Below are positions 12,373 through 24,413 of a stretch of 64,000 nucleotides of DNA, piece after piece. How positions within the stretch are numbered: position 1 is the stretch's first letter; each line of letters starts with the position of its first letter. The notes beneath the pieces were generated by a model, which saw nothing but the letters and a program-made list of their open reading frames with translations, was not told where the DNA came from and searched no databases. The translations under genes were made by a program, and so were the position numbers. This stretch comes from Ostrinia nubilalis (taxonomy: Eukaryota > Arthropoda > Insecta > Lepidoptera > Crambidae), in the NCBI RefSeq assembly GCF_963855985.1, contig NC_087106.1, positions 3,889,001 through 3,953,000 on the forward strand. Reading direction: 5' to 3'.

Positions 12373-13345
12373 TTACCTTCTTTCAAGTTTTGGGTGACGT
12401 TTCAAAACGCGAAATGTTGTAAACAATTTCTTATTAATAAAAAATGCATCTTCAGCAGTTTGCGTTTCTCATCCAAGCTATCTAAGTATGTGCGCTGAAA
12501 CTTTTCTCAATTTTCTATCTTCAAATAGATTTTACAGACAGTAAGTGATTCTGCCAGTTACCACGGCAACTGGCCGGAGCTTAGAGCTTTAGGGACTTTC
12601 GAAGTTGGGCGCGCAAAAGTTGGAATTGGCCAAGTTGGATTACCCTTTCGAAGTAGTAAACGGTTGGCCTGGGTCAGTCTGCAATTTTGTAGCTTAAAAT
12701 ACATACCTAGACTTTATCTACTTAAATAGTTAACAGAAAAAACATAACCCTCCTTCTGGCACAGTCGGCAAAAAATTGCAGAATATGTATGCCTTTTCTC
12801 AGGATTTCTACCTCTGTATATTATCTATTGAATATTTTTATCGAATTACCTATATCTCAATTTGTGATGATTATGCTGTGTATAAGTTAACAGGTGATTG
12901 ACAAAAAACAGTTAGTTATATTATTATTGTGTATTGTAGATAGTTTATGAATAACGATTGTACGATTTAAAGCTAAATGTAACCAAAATATTGAATGTTA
13001 TAAATATCACAAAACTGCACAGTATTATCGATATTTTTTTATTGGTGCCACTTCGATATTGCATTTTCGCAGTAACAAAGATAACAATGATTCATTAAAA
13101 TTATCTACATATTTATTTTCGTACATGACTGCCTTTTGAATAACTTCTAAAGACCCATTTTGTTATTAACCTTCAGAAAAACTAAAGCTCAAGTAAAATT
13201 GCTTGCCCATTTTGTTTGTAATAGCTCCCTATAATGATGCTTGTGGCCTAAAGTCCCTTTTAGCTGAAATTGCGCACAAAATTGCGTGACCGAGATATTT
13301 TGTCTATTTTCTCAACCCTTGCGATGGTCCTTTGTCCCACGTAAG

Positions 13346-14209
13346 TAGGGTTTCTGATTTCTCGACTTATTTTTTTTCTCGAGTTTCGGGAATTCTCGAG
13401 GCCAAAGTCTCGAGTTTTCTCGGGTCTCGAGTCTTTTAATTAAAACTGTTGAAATCGGTTGAAATTTAATAAAAACACGGGTTTTTATTAATGTTATAAT
13501 GTGTCTGGGTTATAATCAATAATACTGTAAAGTTTCAACAAAATCCGTTCAGTAGTTTTTGCGTGAAAGAGTAACAAACATCCAGACATCCACACAAACT
13601 TTCGCATTTATAATATTAGTAGGATAATTATAACTTAGTAATTAACTAAAGGAACAAAAGTCATAAAGTCGTGTGTACTTTAAGGATTAATAACCATAAA
13701 TATCTGGAGCTCCAATTGAATCACTTGTTTTCCAAAGAACACAAGTACAAATTAATTGAAAAATTACGATAATAAACCTACATTTACAAACAAAAAAAAC
13801 TTTTAAATAAATTTTTAAACTTAAAGATAACGACTTGAATAAACGTATTTACGAGTACCTAAACTAACAGATAGTTAACAAAAAAATTTCAGTCTTTAAA
13901 TCAGTCAGTTATACAAACATAATAAAATATAGCATACTCGTAGGTGAACATTATTAGTTTCGGTTAAGATCATTACTTGCAAATCAAATTAGTTAAAAAA
14001 AAGAAAGACTAGGCCAGTCTAAACGCAACGTTAACCTATTAAATAATTAAAAAACTTACTTTTGTCTAAGAAAATAGGCTTTCAAGAATATTAAAGCTTC
14101 AAAATCGAAACTCGAGAATTCTCGAGCTCCGGTAATTTTTTTCTCGTCTCGAATGAAGCCAAATTTCTCGAGTTTTCTCGAGTTCGAGAAAGCTCGAGCA
14201 GAAACCCTA
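13346..14209. mobile_element. Non-autonomous hAT-like element rich in CTCGAG motifs
   Basis: The ends TAGGGTTTCTG / (C)AGAAACCCTA are flanked by an exact 8-bp duplication CACGTAAG (13338-13345 and 14210-14217). About 100 bp inside each end are repeated CTCGAG/TCTCGAG words, likely transposase-binding subterminal repeats. The 864-bp interior is AT-rich with no transposase and holds a repeat B fragment at 13506-13624. Confidence 0.9.
13506..13624 (+). repeat. Interspersed repeat B, 5'-truncated copy nested in hAT element
   Basis: The block from 'tgggttataatcaataatac' to 'tataatattagtaggat' is nearly identical to the 3' two thirds of 10809-11010. Truncation at the 5' end suggests a retroposition-like mechanism or later deletion. 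Confidence 0.85.
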
Positions 14210-14234
14210 CACGTAAGGTTGTATCTGCCCTGTA

Positions 14235-14366
14235 CAGTCAGCGTCAAATAGTTTGTGATTCAAAGTAGCAAAAAAGTTCGCAACACGTCTTTGTTATAAT
14301 TGGAATAAGGTTGTGTTGTCAACTTCTTGGCCACTTTGGGTGTCACGAACTATTTGATGCTGACTG
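14235..14366. mobile_element. MITE family CAGTCAGCGTC, intact copy, TA duplication
   Basis: This 132-bp element has termini CAGTCAGCGTCAAATAGTT / AACTATTTGATGCTGACTG and TA on each side (14233-14234, 14367-14368), fitting Tc1/mariner-type mobilisation. Conserved interior: GCAACACGTCTTTGTTA and AATAAGGTTGTGTTGTCAAC. Other copies: 25478-25607, 29585-30050, 38416-38738, 47788-47921, with a lone end near 40928. Confidence 0.9.
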
Positions 14367-14374
14367 TACAACAA

Positions 14375-14461
14375 CAGCACATGAGACTATGTACATTTTT
14401 ATTGCAAACTCGCTCTTATTACAACTGCTTATGATCCTACAGTGTTAAGCTTGACGTGCTG
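14375..14461. mobile_element. MITE family CAGCACATCA, copy adjacent to a CAGTCAGCGTC MITE
   Basis: It begins CAGCACATGAGACTATGTAC, ends GCTTGACGTGCTG and carries the family core TTTTTATTGCAAA…TTATTACAACTG. It starts 8 bp after the preceding MITE. Relatives: 30714-30798, 38325-38412, 40290-40372, 42179-42258, 46319-46405, and fragments at 58734-58792 and 58945-59035. Confidence 0.75.
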
Positions 14462-15607
14462 CCTGTACATACTGTAACAATTTCCATGCATTCCTTTTTC
14501 TAAATTAATAATAATGAGGTCTTTCATGTTTGGAGGAAGCCCTATTTGTGGTAGGTAAGTGATTCCTATGCAAATATTCATAAGCAATCTAAACTAATAT
14601 TATATCTGAATGTGTTTCTATTTGGATAATAATATAATGGTTTAACGCCTAAACCACAAACAATAGTTTATCATTGACATAGATTGGACGTGAATGAAGA
14701 ATATGGGTTTATTGGATATCAAATATTTAATCTGTCCTGTGGTTTTTTTAACTCTACAGGCAATGCAGCAATTTTGCAAAAAAAATATATTAGCAATCGA
14801 ATAAAACAGATATTGAACCGTCTCAGTATTCTAAATTAAATATTAATTTTTTAATCACTAGTCACAAATTCACAATATCGTTCGACCATATGAGTATTAT
14901 TCGGCTTCAATTGAAAAATTTCCATTTTCTGTTGGTGTGAACCATATACATAATTCTACTTTCAGCAACCACATAACACTTAAATCAGTCAAGGTCAGTA
15001 ATTAACCTCACAAACATCACATTAGTTTTGATTTGATTTGATTTACTTGCCAAGTGTGTCTCCACCCTAACCGATTGTTTAACAAAACAATAGAAGGCCA
15101 TGAATCATCTTATAAAACTCATCGTAGCGCTAATGAGACTGATTGAACCAATAATTTCTAATTGCTGTACCATAATTAAGCATTTTTGACGACAGAGGTT
15201 CAATTTGTTTTATAAAAACTGACTATTTAAACGCTTGGGTTCAAATTTCTAACGATATCAACAGCATGTTGCGAACATCTGCCTTATTTTTTCGGTTATC
15301 TATATTTTTTATAACTTATACTATTTATTAGGACGGTGGCAGATGTCAAGTTTTTTTTGGAGATTAAAATACAGCGGTGGCTTTAATATTGCCAGTTATC
15401 ACATTAGGGATGGAATATTTATTCCTTTCACCAGTATGTAGAGAAGGCTGGAAATCAGTGATTTCTAAACCCTGTTTATTCTGGAACGTCTTCATTTATT
15501 TATTGAAAGATAGTCCTTACTATGAGAAACGAAATTCTAAGCCAATATTCTCCAAGTCCAGCGCCTTCCTGCTACATTTATGATATCGTCGGTCAACCTT
15601 GTGGGTT

Positions 15608-15692
15608 GGCCAACCGGGCAACGTGGAAAGCATTGGGGAGGCCTATGTTCAGCAGTGGACGTCCTGTGGGTGAGATGATGATGATGATGATA
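15608..15692 (+). repeat. LINE 3' end fragment with (ATG)n tail
   Basis: The segment 'accgggcaacgtggaaagca' … 'ggaggcctatgttcagcagt' … (gatgat)n matches the end of the RT open frame plus short repeat tail of a non-LTR retrotransposon widespread in Lepidoptera. The encoded remnant would read ATWKALGRPMFSSG, a decayed version of the ATWKTLGEAYVQQW ending seen near 36.9 kb. Confidence 0.7.
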
Positions 15693-15947
15693 TGTCCAAG
15701 TTACAAATAAATGTAAACAGTGTTGATAATTTCAATAATCGTGTCGACTTCGTTGCGAAATAATTACGCGCAGGACATTATCGTATTAATAATGAATGAG
15801 ACGTCGTCGCAAGCGCATCCTTGGCGACACCATACACAAATGAGTTTATGTTGCTCATAAACAGCCATCAATGCGCTTTTGTTTGATTCCTTCGTCACAG
15901 CACAGAAATAAGAACCAGTCCGAATGACATAGATTTAGGTAATAAAC

Positions 15948-16103
15948 GGGACTTTACCCACCGCTTCAACTCCTGTGTAGCCAGGATCTACAGCTCCGCC
16001 AATAAAAACCCAACTATAGAATGAAGGCCAAGTTTGTCTCGGGGGAAAGAAATTGTCATTGAACCCGCAACGCAAATTAATCAGAAGAACATAGGAGTTC
16101 GAA
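15948..16103 (+). repeat. Interspersed repeat E, copy 1
   Basis: It contains TGTGTAGCCAGGATCTACAG, 'gccaataaaaacccaac', a CGGGGGAAAG block and 'aggagttcgaa'. It aligns with 36137-36309, and its 5' part with 57521-57597 (reverse strand). Class unknown; the sharp ends suggest a MITE or SINE. Confidence 0.8.
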
Positions 16104-16261
16104 ATCAAATTTTTTCAAGAAATTATCCTTCTACTTGCTTCCACTCCAGTACAATAAAATGTAGGTATGTAATAGGGAATAATTCCTTGAACTAATTTAA
16201 TTAGTAAAAGTCGGTTGTAAATTGCGTTAAAAGCTGGCTCATTTTCGTATATATTTATTAC

Positions 16262-16441
16262 TAGCTTTCCGCCCGCGGCTTCGCCCGCGTGGAATTTTGT
16301 CTGTCACAGAAAAACTTTATCGCGCGCGTCCCTGTTTCAAAAACCGGGATAAAAACTATCCTATGTTCTTTCCCGGGACTCAAACTATCTCTATGCCAAA
16401 TTTCATCAAAATCGGTTGCGAGGTTTAAGCGGGAAAGCGTA

Positions 16442-16478
<37 letters not shown>

Positions 16479-16539
16479 GTTACTTTCGCATTTATAATAT
16501 TCATCAAAATCGGTTGCGAGGTTTAAGCGGGAAAGCGTA

Positions 16540-16584
<45 letters not shown>

Positions 16585-16614
16585 GTTACTTTCGCATTTA
16601 TAATATTAGTTGGG
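16262..16614 (+). repeat. Repeat B-like element with internal 98-bp duplication and (CAGA)n
   Basis: It starts CTAGCTTTCCGCCCGCGG. The block TCATCAAAATCGGTTGCGAG…(CAGA)n…TTTATAATAT occurs at 16403 and again at 16501, a 98-bp direct duplication. Each copy carries a CAGA run (16442-16478 and 16540-16583) that differs in length. The duplication probably arose by unequal exchange. Confidence 0.85.
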
Positions 16615-16659
16615 ATAGGATTTTGATTCCAAATCAATCATTCGAATCCTGATCCTTTC

Positions 16660-16816
16660 GCTACTTTCGGGCTCCGACGAGATGGTCGGACGCGTTGAGG
16701 AAGACGGTGGGCGGGAGTTTGAATCGTGCGGTCCACACAGCTTATGACCGCAGTCTGTGGAGGAACACTATCTGTGGTCGCGATCCTCATTAGTGAGGGA
16801 CCGAGGAAGAAGAAGA
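16660..16816 (+). repeat. LINE 3' end fragment ending in (GAA)n
   Basis: The segment ends GAGGGACCGAGGAAGAAGAA, a common 3' end of jockey-like non-LTR elements in Lepidoptera. Upstream it reads like a decayed RT C-terminus (RNase-poor, many G/C triplets) without an open frame. Confidence 0.55.
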
Positions 16817-17667
16817 ATTCATATTTCTGCACGGGTTGTCCTGGCTGTTCTCAGCGTCATGTGGCAGTCATGTCGTGATAACCAGACATTATGTATTACA
16901 ATCATGTGTCCACTCGATATGTAATACAATAAGCCGGCATTGGTAATGTATGCTGACTGACGCTTGACGGGCATGATGCGCTGGCATAAATAATGGTTTG
17001 ACCCTTAGTAGCTGTGGTTGACATAAGATCATTAATCGAGGCAATAGTCATCAGTGTAATCGGTAGGTAATCAGTGCCTACCAATCAAAATAGTTGGCAA
17101 AAGTTTGCTCTGTGCCAATATAAACAGGCGTTTTTGTAAAACTTGATCAAAGTATTGTCTGCGCCAATAGAAACTGAAAAGCATAAAGTCGATTAACTTA
17201 TGAGCTAATCCAATGAATAAGCGATAACATTGAAGTATCATCAAATCCGTCCAGCAGTTTGTACGTGGAAGGTTAACAAAAATCCATCCATTCTGACACA
17301 TTTTCGAGTTCAATAGTAACATCAACAGGTCATTATTTTGGTCTGAACTATAAAGAATAACCCTTCTCTAGAGTCTAGAGTCATTGGCTTATACTCCACA
17401 TTCGGGCTAGACATATCACAACGAGCAGTAGACATAATATTAGTTAGGTAGCCAATACCTATAGCCTAAACCTATAGGTAACTTTAGTAAAGCTTAAAAT
17501 GTCGCGTAGCAATTGTTTGTTTAACCACTCGGTAGATGGCGCGGCATCAATCACGCCGACGTTACGATTAGCATAGCAAACTTTGCGTTGTGCATAATGT
17601 GCAAGGAATCGTGTAGAGTCGGCAAAAACCGTAAACACTCTAATAAAGTGAAAAAATTAACCCCTCA

Positions 17668-17750
17668 CAAATTTTTGAAATTCACACACACAAAGTACAT
17701 ATGTACTCATTATCCACTGCGGTATCAAATCAACGTTCGAATAACTACTA
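17668..17750 (+). repeat. Interspersed repeat G, copy 1
   Basis: 'gaaattcacacacacaaagt' … 'ctcattatc.actgcggtatca' … 'caacgttcga' is shared with 34130-34205. The surrounding sequence differs. Nature unknown. Confidence 0.7.
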
Positions 17751-18378
17751 CTACGCAAGTAATGTAAACTGTTTACATTATGACGTCGCTGCTGTCATCA
17801 TTGCTGTCACGAGCAATGTGTTGTTTTTGGGCATATCGCTGTTTCACTGGCCCCGCTCCCTTGTCACATCTTCCTTTAGTTTCTGTGATCTGTGATCCTG
17901 CCTATCTCAATCTCTTCCACCACGCCTTTTTGATTGGCTAAACTTAGGTTTTTTAGACAGTGGATTAAATTAATATTTACTCTACCGACCGTACCAAACT
18001 ATAACAGGTAAGTTTCCGTCCGTCAGTCTATATACGGGGTGCGTGTTTTATTCATGAGCGGCCGTGTTCGCTCGCACTTGACCGGCGCGGCCGGTTACGT
18101 AAATTATTCTATTTCTATCTATTGCGCTTCAATGACCTGAGGATGAGCTGGGACGAAGGCGCATCCGTTTTTTCGCGGCAAGAAATCTCTAGCTATATCG
18201 CTTCTTTCTGTTTCTAGAGGTTCTTTCTGTAGACAATCGCATATTGATTGTTTTGGATATAATTTGGAGACGTGGCGAAGCGATAACGAAACTGAATCTA
18301 CTCGTAAACGGACAAGATGCAGGACTCAACTTGTCCGCAAACACCAAACACATCTTACCGCACTCCTAGATAAAAAAT

Positions 18379-18486
18379 AGCACAACTCAAAATAATTCAA
18401 AACTGCATTTTGGTGATTATCGGAGTCCGCGTCAAAAACTACGTGATTTATGACTGTTCCTGTAATTATAGTATTTTGAGTTGTAC
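18379..18486. repeat. Small inverted-repeat element
   Basis: The ends GCACAACTCAAAATA and TATTTTGAGTTGTAC are near-perfect reverse complements about 108 bp apart. It is probably an old MITE; no clear duplication of flanking bases. Confidence 0.45.
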
Positions 18487-20430
18487 TAATCCAAATGTAT
18501 CCAGTTGTATTTATACATAATGTATCTTAAGTACTTATTGGATGCAATAAAATATTGAGTATTTAACATTATTTCACAGACACAGCAGTGTAGGATTAAT
18601 TATCACGTAGGTAATTTTATCAATGAACAATAATCCATTAAACGTGGACTCTTAAAGCTATGAATTTTTCATCAAAACCTATGGAAAGCGGAATATTTAT
18701 GAAGCTTCCCATTACGCAAGCCAAAGTGCACTATTAATGCTATGTAGATTTACTTCCAGGCGAGCTGATCAATAATTTAAACAAAGCCCAGAGAAAGGTG
18801 TTTTCCAAAGCATTTGCATTCAAAATGGTGCTGGTGCAGTAACTTAATGGGTCTTTGGAAGCTTCACTTTATGCACTACACATTCTACATTAGGTTTGTA
18901 CGTAGAATTAAAGATTTGTGAGTTAATTTACAAAGCATGCGCGTGTTAAATTAAAGATTGTATTAATTTGTGAAGCAACACATACTTCTTAAAAACACTG
19001 TTAAAATACTTAAATAACTGACGTATGTAACTAAATCCATGGTTACAAAGTTCTTCATAATTATGAAATGTTTTCTCTATATTTTTTTTACTTCATGCTA
19101 TTGCTTATTGATCGATAGATAATACAGCTTGACGCTTTTGAACTTTTACTTTTTAACCTTTTACAGGCTATGATTGAATCCTCATACCATCATTGATGTA
19201 TACTTGATGTTTAATTGAACTTTATTTGGTTAAAACAACGATCAATCAATGAAAATTATTACTCTAACATATACTGGTTAAAAAGTTACCAAAATTTAAC
19301 TAAATTCCAATTAGAAACACAATTTTGATCAAGCCAAAATGTATAAATGAGTTAATTAAGTTAGTTTAACATTTAAAACAAGTATAATATCGATTTACAT
19401 TTTCCAGTAATAAAGCAGTAACAGTAGATATTAAGCCAGCTCGGAACATAATCTCTGTGCCTGATTTACGAACCCTTGAGGGCTATAACTTGAACTGTGA
19501 TCAGATGCCAGCAACAGGGCTTGGCTGCGGGCCAGATACCAGCATCGAAGTGGTTAAATGTATCAGCTCTCTGATTCACTGGATAATTTTTATGTAAAAC
19601 TGTTTGTGGGATATCTAAACTGCATGTAACTTGGATGTAGATGGGTTCTCGAAATGGAGGGCTTAGGATCGATTCCCAGATGGGACGGGACGCCTTTTTT
19701 GTAGGTTCGTTAGGATTACTGCTGGATAAAATAGTAAAGCAATATAGGCCTAAAACAATATAATTGGATCCAAAAATGTTAGACGTCAATGGCGATTTGT
19801 TTTAAATCCGTCAAGGTTTTGATCCCAGTAGTTACATTATTCACAATAGAAGAAAAGTAAAAAAAATAACCTGATATTTATTTATATTAGAAAGACCAAG
19901 TTTTAAGTTATTTACGGTAAGAATATTCTAACATAACAGTATTACGAATTAATTTATTCACAAAATTCACTACGCCTTGGAATTTCCTTCCAAAATAAGC
20001 TTAAAAATAAGCCAAGACATCTTCATCAAGTTGCTTCACAAATAAGGTTACCTTGTCTACTTATGATTCATGGCGCCTCCCGATCCTCTCATTGATAAGG
20101 ACGTGAATTGATTGTGATGGATGCGCGCGAGCCGAATTCGCCATTAGCCGAATATATTTGAAACAAAACTAATAAAAGTCGGTGCGATAAATCATACGCT
20201 GACGGGTTTTGAGGTAATACTTGATATTGTATTGTATTATCTATTTCTTATCAAACCTATTTGATCAAAGTAGGTTCTCTAGTAAAAGAACAATCGTGTA
20301 ATTTAAATAAAATGTGATTTTCAAATAACTCGGGACCAATCTATAGGTCCACTAAAGTGTAGTGTATCAGTGAGCGGTCAGCATGATTATAAAACCCTTA
20401 GAGAAATTTCTAGAAGGGATATCCACCAAC

Positions 20431-20579
20431 CTTGTGGTACGTGTCCTTCTGCCAGTTCTTGATCTGCGCGATGACGTCATTGACGAGGCGGTCCCGCACG
20501 CTCAGGTGCAGGTCCGACAACCGCTCCGCCTCCACCATGCCGCCCTTCCACGCCGCCTCCATTGTGCCGTATTCGGGAC
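20431..20579 (-). CDS. Synd: Syndapin (PACSIN) second coding exon, F-BAR helix 2
   Basis: This 149-nt exon completes Gly73 and encodes residues 74-122. It begins PEYGTMEAAWKGGMVEAERL and ends QIKNWQKDTYHK, matching the second F-BAR helix region of Syndapin. The acceptor is TCGTCCAG|GT (AG at 20581-20580) and the donor CACAAG|GTTGGT (GT at 20430-20429). The reading frame is open and in phase with both neighbours (2 + 147 nt, leaving phase 0). The exon is strikingly GC-rich at third positions against AT-rich flanks, as expected for a coding exon in this genome. It ends just before the short membrane-inserting wedge loop of the PACSIN F-BAR, so that loop is encoded across the junction with the exon at 6114. 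Confidence 0.95.
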
Positions 20580-21516
20580 CTGGACGAGAACGTGTTAAAT
20601 ATTAAAACTGTTAAAATAATAAAACATTACGAGACGTAGTGCAATTTTAAGACTTTAGTTACGCATAGTTTCTATGTGTGGTGTGTCTTTCTTATAAATA
20701 TAAAGGTATAGATTAGATGTAAGTTTTCCGAATATTTCGTAAAAAGGAATACGGGACACCAGACTAGACTAGAGTGTGTGTAGGTCAAATTCTAAATCTG
20801 GAAAATCTCTTTGCTGACAAAATGATGATGATAGTGAAGGCGGTGATAATGATGGGCTTTCGGTGGTTGCAGTTGACAGCTCAGATGGGGATAGGTACTA
20901 TGCGACGATGAGAGAAAAGTCTAAGATGGAACACGTCTAATCAGTAAGCATCTGCCTACAATAAAAGTCTCAACTAACTTAAAATATAGCTTTTTTCATA
21001 CACGTTCTTTGGTTGTTAGCCTGCGCATTGTTTACTGTCCACAAATACCTGCGCATAGCGACCCGTCGCAGTAAACAAGTCTAGTAAAATTAACCTACCA
21101 TCCAACCTCTATCTGATTGCGGACGTTTAAATCACTTATTGCCCTCCCCCTCTGTATGCGAAAACAATCAGTAATGCAGAAGCAACAAGGTTTAAAGTCA
21201 AGTGAAGTTATCGTAATAATTACGCTAGGGAACGGTTAGTGCTGTTTTCGTTTGATTGGGACAAATTGTCCAATAATGGCCGCTTGTGATTTAGGGCCAG
21301 AAACTGTTTTATCGAATTACAGTAATTCGTGGTTATTTGATACAGAGCGGAATATGTTGTAATAAACATAGAGAATAATTTATTAACTAATCGACTCCGA
21401 GCAAAAATAAAATAAAGTACAATGGATTACATATTATTATAATATATTTTCAATAATGTCCCCATATTAGTGTGTTCATTTTAATTACCAACGTTTATCC
21501 CTTTTTAAAATGGTGG

Positions 21517-21778
21517 CAGAAGCCTCCACGGTCTACTGGTTAGAAAGTAACACTCTGGACTTGAAAGAGGTAAACGTATTGAGTATTGAGTATTGAGGTT
21601 TTGGGTTCGATCCTGAGATGGGACACGCACGCATAGTGAAGTATTTTTGTTTAATTTTGCCTAAATTGGTTTAGGATCTTTATACCCAGCCTTGAATCAA
21701 CCTAGACACTTTCTAGTGGACAGTCCAAAAATAAATGACAAAAACGATACGTCCCATTGAAAAAAAAAAATAGCTTAC
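21517..21778 (+). mobile_element. tRNA-derived SINE with A tail
   Basis: A pol III A box-like TCTACTGGTTAGAAAG and a B box GGGTTCGATCC lie about 60 bp apart, interrupted by a small GAGTATT triplication. They are followed by a body and an A10 tail at about 21768. A weaker relative (GGATCGATTCCCAGATGGGAC) occurs near 19670. Confidence 0.65.
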
Positions 21779-23717
21779 AAACATCACTGGTCGGTCGATT
21801 CTATCTAAACCGCAGAGGTGCAATTTGCCGTTGATAAATATAGATTGATAATGGAAACGAGAGCGCGGCGATAAGTTCCGACACCGAGCAATGCGCGTGC
21901 GTCCATCAAGGTCGATGGGGGCTGCAGTGACAACAATGGAGCCGTGATTGCATATCGAATTATATAATTTGTTGTATTAAATGATATTTCGCATGTTCAG
22001 CACAAAAAAGGCACAAGTACCCATAATTCGTCAATTTGCAGTTGGGCCTTTATTTACCTGACGTGCGATTTGGTTTAGTGACTTATTGTGGTTCGGAAAC
22101 GCGAGAATTTTACCGTCCATTTGTAACGTAACGACCCGATGGCGTTGAGCATTAAAATTCCAATTCACATTTTTCACAAACCGTGTAGGAATTTATGTAC
22201 GATTTGTGCGATTCCACGTACAAATTAGAATTTTATTGGTTAATAACATGTATTCTCTGTTCCTAACGCGTTATACTTTTATCAATAGAAGAATATTCGA
22301 TGAGTAACTGACATTTTTCTCAATTGATTTTATGATTGCGGATATAAAAACTGCAGTCACAATCAGTACCTGATCCGTATAACGCATACAGTTTTACCGG
22401 AACGAAGTCACGGGTCAAACATAGCTATAGTTAAGTGAGGACAGAAGTCAAAAGGTCGTTGGTGTGCGTGTCCTAAACAAGCAGCCTCAAGGACAGTACG
22501 TGACCAATTTGGACGACCCTCTCCGGTCCAAACTGTTTTAATAACTTTATTCAGGATCTAAGTCTACTTTTAAGAGTCTAATTTTTGTTGCAAACACTTT
22601 TTTAATCAAGTTTGAAATAAGTTACAATTTTTTTAAAATATTTTCGAGTTGACACATTATTGCATAACGAAACTCAAATATAGTTTAAATATTGGATTAG
22701 GCACTATAATTATGTATTCTTAATTAAAATAAAATAATAATACCGCAATACAGCCACCGTATCAAGCCGAGCACTTCACACATTATGTAATAAATAACAC
22801 AATATACTCTGCAACTTACGTACTGGCAGAAAAATAGAAAATGAAATCTGAAAGTGTTGAAAACCTCTAAGATTGTCAATAATGGTCTCCACGGGTCGTC
22901 ATTATTGTCATCGAGTTATTAAGGCAGCTATCCACTACAGTAGTGTGAAGAAAACTCTAGCGGCAAGAGTATTTTTTCAGAAGTTGTTTCCGTGATATGT
23001 ACTTCTTTTTAGTTTCATTGTTATTTTCAGTTGTTACGAAGTTAGAATAGAATATGCAAAATCAGTCAAAAGGCAAAATAAAACATGACATTATATTGAA
23101 GAGCGTCATAATAATATGACTGTTTCATTGAGTCATATTGTCAAACACTTCACGCGGTATTTATTTAATTTAATAACGCAAAATTAAAAGAGTGGATAGA
23201 TAGCGGGCCCATTTGATTGACCATAGACATAGATTACCAACATTTAATCATTTATGGTTTTATTACAAAAAAAACTTATACAGACAGACGTGTTTATTTT
23301 ATTTCCACACTAATTGTCAATTTCCGTTTAAATTGCTGTATAAGCCCCTCAGATTTTTGACGCTAACATTAGGTAGGGTTTGTTAACAAATTAAATATTT
23401 TTCCAGCTCGCTCGCTTTCCTCGCCTATCTCTAGAGTACTAGCAGCTTTACTTTATTTTTCTCGATCGCAAGCACAGAGGCGATTTCACGCGTTATGTTC
23501 CAAAAAGTATTGGATATAACGAGAAAAGCTTTTTGCTTTTATTAACTCATCGAGTTGAGTAATACTTAGCTCGAGTAACCTATTTACGATTTGATTTTAG
23601 TACTGGTGATTAAATTCTCAGTTTAATAAGACAATCTCTTCGGTTTACGAGTTTTGTGTAATGGTGTTAGATAATGTTGAGTTTAACGTCAAAACTGAAT
23701 CAATTTCTTTTTACAGT

Positions 23718-23838
23718 TAGGCCTATGCACACCGGTGACTTTTTGTCACTGTGACAGTATATCTCTCGCACGTATTAAGAGAGATAAAGAGGAACATCCT
23801 GTCACGGTGACAAAAAGTCACCCGTGCGCGCCTAGGGC
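23718..23838. mobile_element. MITE with GGTGACTTTTTGTCAC arms
   Basis: The arms GGTGACTTTTTGTCACTGTGACAG and CTGTCACGGTGACAAAAAGTCACC… (each longer than shown here as a motif) are reverse complements with few mismatches around a 40-bp centre. Outer ends GGCCTATGCAC… / …GCGCGCCTAGGGC are imperfectly matched. No clean duplication seen. Confidence 0.75.
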
Positions 23839-24295
23839 TAGGGTTAATAATAATAGATCAAGACACATCGAGGTACTGTAACCTAATTACTAAGACAATG
23901 TACAACATATAATGCAATAAAGATATTGACTATTGCATTTTATTAAAAAAGGTGATATTTTGCAATAGATAATCTTCCCTCACAAATAAGCCTCTTTAAA
24001 AACAATCATACTGCACATCGTTCACTTTACACTAAGGCAGGCGTTTACGAGCCATTGTGTACAATGTTTACGGTGCACAATGGGTAGTAACGTGGCTCCT
24101 ATAGTATTCATATTCATAATCGTGCGACTAACGTGCGCGGGCGCAGCCCTAACACTTTCATCGTGATTTTATCTATAGCTTATAAAATGATATTTAAATG
24201 ATTCCGTTTGTTTTGCACGATTTTATTGTATTCATGCAGTTTTGTAGGAATGGTGCCTTCGAAATGGTAGCTTTGCCAATATTTGAAGAGACTTA

Positions 24296-24413
24296 GGCTG
24301 AGTTGCACCACCTAACTTTAACGGTAACTATTACGATAACCGGTGTATTTTGTATGGAGTTTGACAGATTTTTGACGTTTGTCACAGTTAAAGTAAGATG
24401 GTGCAACCCACCC
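24296..24413. mobile_element. MITE family GGCTGGGTTGCACCA, TTA duplication, copy 1
   Basis: This 118-bp element has ends GGCTGAGTTGCACCACC and GATGGTGCAACCCACCC and TTA on both sides (24293-24295, 24414-24416). Inside, CAACT/CTTTAACGGTAAC-type arms continue the inverted symmetry. PIF/Harbinger-like by duplication length. Confidence 0.88.

Larger units (their letters stand above)
6115..20430 (-). other. Syndapin intron 2 (14.3 kb)
   Basis: The two flanking coding exons join across it in phase 0. Apart from the repeats listed separately I see no supported gene. About 6190-6360 ends in AATAAAGGACTTTATTATT, which resembles a LINE 3' tail. The stretches 6380-9060, 14470-15600 and 18490-20380 hold only AT-rich sequence and short open frames without family resemblance or convincing splice context. 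A weak SINE-like box (GGATCGATTCCC) lies near 19670. Confidence 0.8.
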
